Below are positions 34,180 to 42,719 of a DNA stretch of 64,000 nucleotides, piece by piece (within the stretch, counting starts at the first letter, position 1; each line of letters begins with the position of its first letter). The DNA lies in the NCBI GenBank assembly GCA_023414355.1, contig JAEZOB010000023.1:124001-188000 (forward strand). Reading direction: 5' to 3'. The position numbers were made by a program, and so were the translations under genes. The stretch is from Bacillota bacterium (GTDB lineage: Bacteria; Bacillota; Clostridia; Lachnospirales; Lachnospiraceae). The notes below the pieces were generated by a model, which was given only the letters and a program-made list of their open reading frames with translations, searched no databases and had not been told where the DNA came from.

Positions 34180-36252
34180 ATGAAATATAATGAATTATTC
34201 AAAGATGAGAATGAAGCAATACAGGAAAGATATGAGTTATGCATAGAACGGATCGATGCGATCCTTAAGGAGGAGACGGTAAGAGAACCCTTCCGACAGT
34301 ATTTTCATAGGACAGCAGCTTTTATTAAGCTTGTAAGTAATACAGCAGAAATGGCTATGGAGGACCGATTGGGAGCGCTTTCGCTATCCGAACTGAAGGG
34401 GCTCAATCAGGCATTGTATGAGGATATTTCGGGAGACAATTATCATGTCAGCTTTACCAATCCCTCTTATGCCTGCGCTAAGCTCGGAGATAAATTCGGA
34501 AAGCTCCTTTCGTTTCTGGCAACGGAGCTGCGTTCCCTCATAGTTTATGCCTATGAGTGCAGACGCTACGAGTTTACGATCTACATGGAGCTTTTAATAG
34601 AGATCTATAATTATTTTGAAGAGGAAGATGAATATACCTATAAGGATGTTAAGCGCGCTATTTACGACTTTATGAGCGATTATTGCGATGTGCTGGTTTC
34701 TCATAGAATGCGTGAACTGGTGGATTCTGATCTGACCTTTGCGGGTGACATTATTCTGGAGGCTGATCTGGCAGATCTTCGCTATCTATACAGCTATGGT
34801 GAATATATCACGGAGAATGAGATTAAGACGGCAGAGTTTTTGAACTCCTTACCGGAGGAGCAGATACAGGCAATGGCAGATACCTATACAGAAGGGTATC
34901 GACTTGGATTTATTAACAATCGTAAGGACCTAAGTAAGAAAAGGTATGTCAATATCCGTTATCAGATCGGGTATGAGCGAATGGTGCGCCATGCAATCTG
35001 CAATTTTAAGAAGATGGGTCTTGAGCCGACCATCTATCGTGCAGCGAATAATGCGGTCAATAAGCTTCAGCATCTCAAGATTGGTTATCATGCTACCAGT
35101 CCGAATAAACAATATGACTATGATCATCGCTTCGATATCGGTCTCTTTTTTGACAAAGCCTTTAAGGAAAGAAAATTAGAGTGTGTGAAGCAGGCTTTGG
35201 AGCAATATAAGGAGAAGGCTGCACGGTATGCCGGACCGGCTGTGATCGAGGTGTTCGGTGAAGAATTATTTGCACCTGAAGACAAGAAAGAGGCTGTTAA
35301 GCTGGATAAACGCCAGCAGAGGCTTTATGTGGAATTGAATAGTCAGGATAATTTTATTAAGAATGAATATCTGAAGCTGGATGAAATCTCCTTTACCATC
35401 ATTTCCTATCCGGTACCGGAGATTGGAGAGGCTTTTCACGAGATCTTTGCTGAGACGGTCAAGGTGAATACCTTGAACAGCAAGCGTTACGGAGAGATAC
35501 AGCAGTGCATCATCGATGCACTGGATTTGGGAGAGTATGTACACATTTTGGGAGCAGGCTATAATCACACGGATATCATGGTTAAGCTTTATTCGCTAGG
35601 GGACAGTTCGAAGGAGACTATCTTTGAGAACTGTGTCGCAGATGTCAACATTCCGGTTGGAGAGGTATTTACATCTCCTGTATTAGCGGGTACCAACGGA
35701 GTACTGCATGTGCCCAGAATTTACTTAAGGGATCTGGAGTATCGGGAGCTGACATTAAAATTTGTTGATGGTCTGACGAAGGAGTACACCTGCAAGAATT
35801 TTAATGAGGAAGAAAGGAATAAGAATTTCATCAAGGAGAATCTCTTATATAACCATGATTATCTTCCTCTGGGTGAGTTTGCAATCGGTACCAACACCAC
35901 TGCTTATATGATGGGAAAACGCTTTGATATTGCACCCAGGCTTCCGGTATTGATTGCGGAAAAGACGGGACCGCACTTTGCCATTGGGGATACCTGCTAC
36001 CATATGAGCGAGGAGGTTCCGATCTATAATCCTGACGGTAAGGAGATTGTTGCAAGGGACAATGAAATCTCACTGCTTCGTAAGACAGAGCCTTCCAAGG
36101 CGTATTTCAGTTGTCATACGGATATCACGCTTCCCTATGACGAAATTCAGGAAATTGCGGTGGTGCGTAAGGACGGTAGCAGGATACCGATTATTCAGAA
36201 CGCAAGATTCGTATTAAGGGGAACAGAAAGCTTAAACGAAGCTTTTAATTAA
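34180..36252 (+). CDS. Aminopeptidase T (M29)-like protein with long N-terminal extension
   Basis: 690 residues. The C-terminal half (about 370-690) resembles M29 metalloaminopeptidases: GEVFTSPVLAGTNG near 494 (the EEVFTxP-like Glu), LGEFAIGTNT near 565, EKTGPHFAIGDTCYH near 600 and a DITLPYDEIQ tail. In M29 enzymes these segments hold the Glu, His and Asp metal ligands. The N-terminal 370 residues have no family I recognise and are mostly helical; normal M29 enzymes are about 410 residues in total. The likely role is peptide turnover in the cytoplasm. It is followed by a palindromic element and an ABC exporter. Confidence 0.8.
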   Translation: MKYNELFKDENEAIQERYELCIERIDAILKEETVREPFRQYFHRTAAFIKLVSNTAEMAMEDRLGALSLSELKGLNQALYEDISGDNYHVSFTNPSYACAKLGDKFGKLLSFLATELRSLIVYAYECRRYEFTIYMELLIEIYNYFEEEDEYTYKDVKRAIYDFMSDYCDVLVSHRMRELVDSDLTFAGDIILEADLADLRYLYSYGEYITENEIKTAEFLNSLPEEQIQAMADTYTEGYRLGFINNRKDLSKKRYVNIRYQIGYERMVRHAICNFKKMGLEPTIYRAANNAVNKLQHLKIGYHATSPNKQYDYDHRFDIGLFFDKAFKERKLECVKQALEQYKEKAARYAGPAVIEVFGEELFAPEDKKEAVKLDKRQQRLYVELNSQDNFIKNEYLKLDEISFTIISYPVPEIGEAFHEIFAETVKVNTLNSKRYGEIQQCIIDALDLGEYVHILGAGYNHTDIMVKLYSLGDSSKETIFENCVADVNIPVGEVFTSPVLAGTNGVLHVPRIYLRDLEYRELTLKFVDGLTKEYTCKNFNEEERNKNFIKENLLYNHDYLPLGEFAIGTNTTAYMMGKRFDIAPRLPVLIAEKTGPHFAIGDTCYHMSEEVPIYNPDGKEIVARDNEISLLRKTEPSKAYFSCHTDITLPYDEIQEIAVVRKDGSRIPIIQNARFVLRGTESLNEAFN

Positions 36253-36262
36253 TAAGTCTTGA

Positions 36263-36392
36263 GTGTCAAAAGGACACATCATTTACATGATGTGTCTGTA
36301 TTACACAAGAATAGCAGTTGAAAAGCAAGCTTTTCACATACTATTCTTGTGTAATAAGTCATCTCTGCATGCGCAGCGTGACCTTTTGACAC
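36263..36392. repeat. Three-hairpin cloverleaf element (130 bp)
   Basis: A perfect 11-bp closing stem (GTGTCAAAAGG 36263-36273 and CCTTTTGACAC 36382-36392) encloses three hairpins: GACACATCAT/ATGATGTGTC (36273-36296), TTACACAAGAATAG/CTATTCTTGTGTAA with inner TGAAAAGC/GCTTTTCA (36301-36354), and GTCA...CTGC/GCAG...TGAC (36358-36382). The architecture and the CAAAAGG/CCTTTTG closing-stem core match 61533-61657. It begins 10 bases after the aminopeptidase stop. Confidence 0.85.
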
Positions 36393-36424
36393 ATAGATTA
36401 ATAGACGATTATAGGAGGGGAACG

Positions 36425-37138
36425 ATGTTACAGATTAAGAATTTTTCAAAAAGCTATAAAAGCGAAAAGAAAGCTGTGGATAGCTTGAACCTTGAGGTTC
36501 ATAACGGGGACATTTTTGGTTTCATCGGTCATAACGGTGCAGGAAAGACGACAACCATACGATCCGTCGCGGGAGTACTGGATTTTGAAGAGGGAGATAT
36601 TCTGATCGGAGGAGTTTCCATTCGCAAGGATCCGGTGGCCTGTAAGAAGCAGATGGCGTATATACCGGATAATCCGGATTTATATGAACACCTGACCGGA
36701 ATTGGATACTTGAACTTTATCGGAGATATCTATGAGGTAAAAAGATCAGAGAGGGAAGCATTGATCAAGGAATATGGAGAAGCCTTTGAACTGACTGCGA
36801 ATCTGGGAGATACCATCTCCTCATATTCCCACGGCATGAAGCAGAAGCTGGCAATTATGGCGGCTCTGATCCATAGTCCGAAGCTGTTGATATTAGATGA
36901 GCCATTTGTGGGGTTAGATCCGAAGGCTGCATTCACATTAAAGAGTATCATGGCGCAGAAATGCCAGGAGGGATGTGCGATTTTTTTCTCTACGCATGTT
37001 CTGGAGGTTGCGGAGAAGCTCTGCAATAAAATTGCAATCATTAAGAACGGAAAGCTGGTTTCCTGCGGCACGACTCAGGAGGTAAAAGGTAACTCAAGCC
37101 TGGAGGATGTGTTTATGGAGCTGATTGACGAGAAATAA
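36425..37138 (+). CDS. ABC transporter ATP-binding protein
   Basis: 237 residues. Walker A GHNGAGKTTT near 36-45, signature SYSHGMKQKLAIM, Walker B LLILDEPFVGLDP, and a switch His in FFSTHVLE. It energises the membrane protein encoded 52 bases downstream. ATG 36425 has AGGAGGGG directly upstream; the longer frame from 36263 is inside the palindrome and is not used. The pair belongs to the ABC-2 type exporter group whose substrates range from drugs to Na+; the substrate here is unknown. Confidence 0.93.
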   Translation: MLQIKNFSKSYKSEKKAVDSLNLEVHNGDIFGFIGHNGAGKTTTIRSVAGVLDFEEGDILIGGVSIRKDPVACKKQMAYIPDNPDLYEHLTGIGYLNFIGDIYEVKRSEREALIKEYGEAFELTANLGDTISSYSHGMKQKLAIMAALIHSPKLLILDEPFVGLDPKAAFTLKSIMAQKCQEGCAIFFSTHVLEVAEKLCNKIAIIKNGKLVSCGTTQEVKGNSSLEDVFMELIDEK

Positions 37139-37190
37139 TTAAGTATGCTAACGCCCAAGTTTACAGGGGTTCGTAAGATTGGAGGTTGTT

Positions 37191-38765
37191 ATGAAAAAGA
37201 TTATGCGGTTGGTCAGCGTGCAGTTGTGGGCAGTACTGGGGGATGTGCTTTCCATTGGAACCGGCAAAAAGAGATCCTCTAAAGTGATTTATGGAGGAGT
37301 TGCGCTCTTTGTACTGCTGATCGGAGGGGTCTCCTTCTTCTATAGCCTGATGCTCGGTACAGGACTTAAGCTTTATAACAGTATAGGACTTTTGCCCTCT
37401 TTGGTGATGGCAGTTACCTGTTTCGTTATTCTGCTTACAACGACATTTCAGATTAAGGGAACGATCTTTGGGTTTAAGGACTATGACATGGTGATGTCTC
37501 TGCCAATCAGCACGGCAGGAATCGTGGCAAGCCGAATTATTATCCTTTATATCGTTAATATTGTCTTTGTCGCTGTAATTATGCTTCCTATGATGCTTGC
37601 TTACGGAATACTTGCGAATCCTAATCCGTTGTTTTATTTGTATGGATTTATTGCAGTGCTTATTCTGCCGTTGGTTCCGATTATCGTAGCATCCTTCCTT
37701 GGGACACTGATTGCGTATGTTGCCTCGAGATTCCGTTTCAGCAATCTGATCAGCATTATCTTTACCATGGGAATTCTTGTAGCTTTCATTGGTTCGACCT
37801 TTACGATCAAAGAGGATGGGCAGGCATTGGTTAATATGGGAAAGGCTATGACAGACCAGGTCAATTCTCTGTATCCGCTGGCCAGACTTTACACGGAAGC
37901 GGTGGTAGAGTTTCAACTGTCGTCCCTTCTGCTGTTTATCGGGATATCTGTTCTTTTCTTTGCCCTTTATGTTATTGTAGTGAAAGTAGTATTTACAAAG
38001 ATTAATACGTCATTAATGACCGGTAGTTATCGAAGAAAGTTTAAGCTTGGCAGGCTGAAGACCTCCTCACCCTTTACAGCGTTGTACAAGAAGGAGTTAA
38101 AACGTTACTTTGCTTCTTCTGTTTATGTGATCAATACTGCTTTCGGAGTTGTTATGCTGACGGTAGGTGCCATAGCGCTTTTATTTGTTGATGTGTCAAA
38201 ATACTTAGAAAGTATTCCGGCAGAAATAATAGCTGCTGCTGTTCCGGTTATGATAGGCTTTTGTGTCTGTATGACCAGTACGACCATGGTTTCCATCTCA
38301 CTGGAGGGAAAGAGCTTCTGGATTCTGAAGTCACTTCCGTTAAAGCCACAAACGGTATTTACGGCTAAGATTGCTGTCAATTTGACGATTTTATCACCGG
38401 TTTTTATCGATGTACTAATCATTGGTGCGGTTCTGCGGTTAGAGCTTCCTGTAGTTCTTCTGATCCTGGTTATGACAGCAGCAACTTCTGTCTTTGTAGC
38501 GTTATATGGTATGGTCATAAATCTCCTGATGCCGAATTTCAGTTGGAATAATGAGACTGTGGTGGTAAAACAAAGTGCAGCTTCCATGATTGTGATTTTT
38601 AGCGGTATGGGCCTAGTAGGCATTCAGGCTGCCGCAATGTTTCTGATCCCTTCCAAAATCCTGGCATTTTTAATCTTTACGATATTTGCCGTGATCGTGG
38701 ATCTTATTCTTTCTCTGATGCTGCGAGGCTATGGAGTCAGAAGGTATGAGACTTTATCCAACTAA
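37191..38765 (+). CDS. ABC exporter permease, about 12 transmembrane helices
   Basis: 524 residues, mostly hydrophobic, with about 12 membrane segments arranged as two bundles separated by a basic cytoplasmic region near residues 275-305. It resembles the large permeases of Firmicute ABC-2 type exporters (putative ABC exporter family). GGAGG at 37181-37185 fits ATG 37191. It pairs with the ATPase encoded just upstream. The frame from 37179 would begin with TTG within the ribosome site. Confidence 0.88.
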   Translation: MKKIMRLVSVQLWAVLGDVLSIGTGKKRSSKVIYGGVALFVLLIGGVSFFYSLMLGTGLKLYNSIGLLPSLVMAVTCFVILLTTTFQIKGTIFGFKDYDMVMSLPISTAGIVASRIIILYIVNIVFVAVIMLPMMLAYGILANPNPLFYLYGFIAVLILPLVPIIVASFLGTLIAYVASRFRFSNLISIIFTMGILVAFIGSTFTIKEDGQALVNMGKAMTDQVNSLYPLARLYTEAVVEFQLSSLLLFIGISVLFFALYVIVVKVVFTKINTSLMTGSYRRKFKLGRLKTSSPFTALYKKELKRYFASSVYVINTAFGVVMLTVGAIALLFVDVSKYLESIPAEIIAAAVPVMIGFCVCMTSTTMVSISLEGKSFWILKSLPLKPQTVFTAKIAVNLTILSPVFIDVLIIGAVLRLELPVVLLILVMTAATSVFVALYGMVINLLMPNFSWNNETVVVKQSAASMIVIFSGMGLVGIQAAAMFLIPSKILAFLIFTIFAVIVDLILSLMLRGYGVRRYETLSN

Positions 38766-38939
38766 TTTATGAAATAATGTACACTTATAGATCACACCTG
38801 ATATATTAGGGAAGCTAATTAATTACATAAGAAATTATCCGTCGAAAATTAACGACAAACCATAATGAATATGCTAAAATGTGAGCAGATAAGAGTAGTA
38901 AGCAGCAACGGCTGTTCAACCTATTAGGAGGTATCACAG

Positions 38940-39965
38940 ATGGATTATAAGAAGGCAGGAGTGGATATTGAAGCCGGATATAAGGCAGTTGACCTGATGA
39001 AGGAGCATATAAAGGGAACCATGCGTCCGGAGGTTCTTTCCGATATCGGAGGTTTTTCGGGAGCATTTTCCCTGGAGAGCTTTAAAAATATGGAGCAGCC
39101 GACTCTGGTGTCCGGTACGGACGGAGTTGGTACGAAGCTAAAGCTTGCGTTTCTCATGGACAAGCATGATACGATCGGTATCGACTGTGTTGCCATGTGT
39201 GTCAACGATATCGCATGTGCAGGTGCCGAACCCCTGTTTTTCCTGGATTATATTGCTTGCGGTAAGAATGAACCGGAAAAGATCGCAATGATTGTGAAGG
39301 GCGTTGCTGAGGGCTGTAAACAGGCAGGTGCAGCACTGATCGGCGGAGAGACGGCTGAGATGCCCGGTTTCTATCCGGTAGAGGAGTATGATCTGGCGGG
39401 CTTCGCGGTAGGCATCATTGATCAGAAAAGACTTGTTACCGGTGCGTCTGTAAAGCAGGGTGATACATTGATCGGTATTGCATCCTCCGGTATTCACAGC
39501 AATGGATACTCCCTGGTAAGAAAGGTATTCCGCATGCAGCGAGAGACTCTGGATACTTATTATGAAGCCTTAGGTACTACCTTAGGAGAGACCTTGCTTA
39601 CTCCTACCAAAATATATGTAAAAGCTTTAAAGAGCTTAAAGAACGGAAATATTACCGTGAAGGCCTGCAGCCATATCACCGGTGGCGGCTTTTATGAAAA
39701 TATACCTAGAATGCTTCCTGAGGGAATTCATGCCATGATTAAGAAGAACAGCTATATTGTTCCGCCTATTTTCGGCATGTTACAAAAGGATGGAGACATT
39801 GAAGAGAAGATTATGTACAATACTTATAATATGGGTATTGGTATGCTGATAGCGGTTGATTCTAAAGATGTTGATCAGGCAGTGAAGCTGATTGAAGCAG
39901 CTGGTGAAAAAGCATATATCATAGGTGAGACCGTGAACCAAGCGAAGGGAGTTACCTTATGCTAA
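38940..39965 (+). CDS. purM: Phosphoribosylformylglycinamidine cyclo-ligase (AIR synthetase)
   Basis: Fifth step of purine synthesis: FGAM to AIR with ATP. 341 residues of normal length, with DYKKAGVDIEAGYKAV at the start, SGTDGVGTKLKLAF, GAEPLFFLDYIACGK and LIGGETAEMPGFY. AGGAGG at 38926-38931. It overlaps purN by 7 bases. No purine riboswitch is seen in the 174-base leader. Confidence 0.96.
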   Translation: MDYKKAGVDIEAGYKAVDLMKEHIKGTMRPEVLSDIGGFSGAFSLESFKNMEQPTLVSGTDGVGTKLKLAFLMDKHDTIGIDCVAMCVNDIACAGAEPLFFLDYIACGKNEPEKIAMIVKGVAEGCKQAGAALIGGETAEMPGFYPVEEYDLAGFAVGIIDQKRLVTGASVKQGDTLIGIASSGIHSNGYSLVRKVFRMQRETLDTYYEALGTTLGETLLTPTKIYVKALKSLKNGNITVKACSHITGGGFYENIPRMLPEGIHAMIKKNSYIVPPIFGMLQKDGDIEEKIMYNTYNMGIGMLIAVDSKDVDQAVKLIEAAGEKAYIIGETVNQAKGVTLC

Positions 39966-40585
39966 AGCTGGCCGTGCTGGTCTCAGGCGGAGGGACAAAC
40001 CTACAGGCTCTGATAGATCAGATTGAACAAAAGAAGCTTCCTGATGTGAAGATCGAGGTTGTGATCAGCAACAACCCCAGTGCTTATGCGCTGGAACGGG
40101 CAAGACGGCATAGTATTCCGGCAGAAGCGATTGTAAAAAAGGATTTTGCCGATAAGGAACAATTTGATGAAGCATTACTGAAGTTAATTAATCGCTACCA
40201 GGTGGATCTGATTGTATTGGCAGGATGTCTGTTTATACTTTCAGAGGAGCTGGTAAAGCGTTATCATAACAGGATTATTAATATACATCCGTCACTGATT
40301 CCTGCCTTTTGCGGAGATGGTTATTACGGCTTGAAGGTACACGAGGCAGTCCTGGCCCGCGGAGTAAAGGTGACTGGTGCGACGGTACATTTTGTGGATG
40401 AGGGTACCGATACCGGTCCGATTATCATTCAGAAGGCGGTGCCTGTGAAGGAAGGAGATACTCCTGAGCATCTGCAGAGAAGAGTGATGGAACAGGCTGA
40501 GTGGGAGCTGTTGCCTGAAGCGGTACGTTTGATTTCGCAGAATAAACTGGTCATTGAGAATAATATTGTGAAAAAAATAAATTAG
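39959..40585 (+). CDS. purN: Phosphoribosylglycinamide formyltransferase
   Basis: Third step of purine synthesis: formyl transfer from 10-formyltetrahydrofolate to GAR. 208 residues; SGGGTNLQALID phosphate loop, catalytic NIHPSLIPAF (Asn and His), and DEGTDTGPIIIQKAV with the active-site Asp. Overlaps the purM end, so translationally coupled. The usual purH between purN and purD is not present. Confidence 0.95.
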   Translation: MLKLAVLVSGGGTNLQALIDQIEQKKLPDVKIEVVISNNPSAYALERARRHSIPAEAIVKKDFADKEQFDEALLKLINRYQVDLIVLAGCLFILSEELVKRYHNRIINIHPSLIPAFCGDGYYGLKVHEAVLARGVKVTGATVHFVDEGTDTGPIIIQKAVPVKEGDTPEHLQRRVMEQAEWELLPEAVRLISQNKLVIENNIVKKIN

Positions 40586-40590
40586 CATAT

Positions 40591-40628
40591 AAAAACAGAT
40601 GGCAGTGACTCAACTGCTTTCTGTTTTT
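40591..40628 (+). terminator. Terminator or attenuator between purN and purD
   Basis: AAAAACAG...GCAG pairs with CTGC...CTGTTTTT, ending in a run of T. It may reduce readthrough from purMN into purD. Confidence 0.7.
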
Positions 40629-40717
40629 TACGTAATACGAGGAAATTGCGGTACATTTCGTTCTATTTGCAAATGGTGACATTATTAAATTTGTTTTGAA
40701 AATACGGAGGGTATGAG

Positions 40718-41989
40718 ATGAAGGTTTTAGTGATCGGTGGCGGCGGAAGAGAACATGCGATAATAAGAAAAATTTCCATGAGTCCGAAGGTGGAAAGACT
40801 ATATTGTGCACCTGGAAATGCCGGCATAGCAGAGCTGGCGGAGTGTGTGGATATTTCGGTGGGTGAGTACGAGAGGCTTGCAGATTTTGCTTGCAGTGAA
40901 GGAATCGATCTCACTGTAGTCGGACCGGATGATCCTTTGGTTGGCGGCATTGTGGATGTTTTTGAGGCAAGGGGACTGCGTGTCTTCGGGCCAAGAAAAA
41001 ATGCAGCAATCATTGAAGGCTCCAAAGCATTTTCCAAAGATTTGATGAAGAAATATCAGATCCCTTCCGCAGCCTATGAGACCTTTGAGGATCCGAAGGA
41101 GGCTGTGAACTACCTGAGCAAGGCAAGCTTTCCTATTGTACTTAAGGCAGACGGTCTGGCGCTCGGTAAGGGAGTCCTGATCTGTAATACCTTCGATGAA
41201 GCAGCCGAGGGAGTGAAACAGATCATGGAGGATAAGCAGTTTGGCTCTGCCGGTGATCGTCTGGTAATCGAAGAATTCATGACCGGACGAGAGGTGTCTG
41301 TGTTGGCTTTTTGCGACGGAACCAGAATCCTTCCGATGACCAGTGCTCAAGATCACAAGAGAGCGAAGGACCAGGATCAGGGACTCAACACCGGTGGTAT
41401 GGGTACGTTTTCTCCCAGCCCTTTTTATACCAGAGAGGTAGATGACTTCTGTGTCAAAAATATCTATGAACCGACTATGGCTGCTATGAAGGCAGAGGGC
41501 AGGGAATTCATCGGAATATTGTTTGTCGGTCTGATGCTGACTAAGGATGGCCCGAAGGTGTTGGAATACAATGCTCGTTTCGGTGACCCTGAAACCCAGG
41601 TGGTTCTGCCAAGAATGAAGAATGATATCATCGAGGTTTTTGAAGCCTGTATTGATGGCAGGCTGGATCAGATTAAACTCGAATTTGAAGAGAATGCAGC
41701 AGTGTGTGTTATTCTGGCTTCTGACGGCTATCCGGAGCATTATGAGAAAGGCTTTCCGATTTGTGGATTAGAGGCTTTCCGAGACAAGGAGGATTACTTC
41801 GTATTCCATGCGGGAACGAAAAGATCCGGGACAGATATCGTCACAAACGGAGGTCGTGTGCTGGGTGTGACGGCTACCGGTAAGGATTTATTAGAAGCAA
41901 GAAAGAAGGCTTATGAGGCCACCGGTTGGATTGAATTTGATAACAAATATATGAGAAATGATATCGGAAAGGCCATCGAAGAAGTTTGA
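40718..41989 (+). CDS. purD: Phosphoribosylamine-glycine ligase (GAR synthetase)
   Basis: Second step of purine synthesis. 423 residues with the ATP-grasp fold: MKVLVIGGGGREHAI start, VLKADGLALGKGVLI, EEFMTGREVSVLAF, NTGGMGTFSPSPF and EYNARFGDPETQ. GGAGGG precedes ATG 40718. It is the last gene of a shortened pur cluster (purM-purN-purD); the other purine genes must be elsewhere. Confidence 0.96.
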   Translation: MKVLVIGGGGREHAIIRKISMSPKVERLYCAPGNAGIAELAECVDISVGEYERLADFACSEGIDLTVVGPDDPLVGGIVDVFEARGLRVFGPRKNAAIIEGSKAFSKDLMKKYQIPSAAYETFEDPKEAVNYLSKASFPIVLKADGLALGKGVLICNTFDEAAEGVKQIMEDKQFGSAGDRLVIEEFMTGREVSVLAFCDGTRILPMTSAQDHKRAKDQDQGLNTGGMGTFSPSPFYTREVDDFCVKNIYEPTMAAMKAEGREFIGILFVGLMLTKDGPKVLEYNARFGDPETQVVLPRMKNDIIEVFEACIDGRLDQIKLEFEENAAVCVILASDGYPEHYEKGFPICGLEAFRDKEDYFVFHAGTKRSGTDIVTNGGRVLGVTATGKDLLEARKKAYEATGWIEFDNKYMRNDIGKAIEEV

Positions 41990-42052
41990 GGCCTTCTCAT
42001 AGTGTAGTTAATTTAACAAAAGATTGAAAGTGATTGAAGGTAAGGTATCGAA

Positions 42053-42214
42053 TAGAAAGAGCGCAGACTATGTATCCTCTCACACACTCGTCGGAAGACA
42101 TCCTGCTGTTTTGTATGCGACAATCGGACATGAATGTTCGCTTGTCTCATACAAATTCAGCAGTCTGTCTCCCAAAGAGTGTATTACGAGAATACATAAT
42201 CCGCGCTCTTTCTA
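42053..42214. repeat. Fold-back element (162 bp) downstream of purD
   Basis: TAGAAAGAGCGC (42053) pairs with GCGCTCTTTCTA (to 42214). Complementarity continues inward (ATGTATCCTCTC, ACACACTC/GAGTGT, TTTTGTATG/CATACAAA) as one long imperfect hairpin. The track of short reading frames here is an effect of the symmetry. The gap 42215-42507 holds nothing else recognised. Confidence 0.78.
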
Positions 42215-42507
42215 TACGTTACGTCTACTATTAAAACTTCCTGATGGTAATATAAACTGACATTATCCCAAATAGGTTAATAGGAAAGCCTCAAATTTAG
42301 GATATAGCCCCGTAATTATATCCGTAATTGATTGATAGTCATGATAAAGAGATCTGGTTCGCCGGTATGTTTTCGGATTCCTTAAGATTTTGTTAAATAT
42401 ATCTTAATATTGCAGGATATGACTTAAAACGTAAGTAGTGCCATAATCCTGCCATACTTAATATGTAAAATCTTGAAATAACTGAGGTAATGTGAAAGAT
42501 GATTTGA

Positions 42508-42698
42508 AAGCAATAAATTCATTTTTACATCGCAGTGGACTGTTACTGTTCACTCCATTCACAGTAACGAATGATTTCTGCATGCAAATTCGCTACGCGA
42601 AGCAGAAATCATCTCTTGCATCACTTTCATACGTAGCTTGACAGCAAGTGTCAAGCTGCTGTGTGAACAGTAACAGTGGACTTTCTATGTTATTGCTT
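42508..42698. repeat. Fold-back element (191 bp) in the leader of the SH3/glucosaminidase gene
   Basis: AAGCAATAA (42508) pairs with TTATTGCTT (42690-42698), and GGACTGTTACTGTTCAC with GTGAACAGTAACAGT. Inside are two hairpins, GATGATTTCTGC/GCAGAAATCATC and GCTTGACA/TGTCAAGC. Multi-branched like the cloverleaf elements, but without the CAAAAGG stem. Confidence 0.78.
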
Positions 42699-42719
42699 GG
42701 ATTTTGAAAGGGGTATGGA

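Noticed and set aside
37161..37916. 251-residue minus-strand reading frame
   Set aside because: Antisense shadow of the ABC permease, rich in Asn/His/Cys, with no ribosome site or family signature.
38766..38939. Purine riboswitch upstream of purM
   Set aside because: No conserved purine-riboswitch core or pairing could be found by eye.
40799..41740. 313-residue minus-strand reading frame
   Set aside because: Antisense shadow of purD; composition is unlike a protein and purD is certain.
42024..42260. 78- and 66-residue reading frames after purD
   Set aside because: They lie inside a fold-back element and have no family features.
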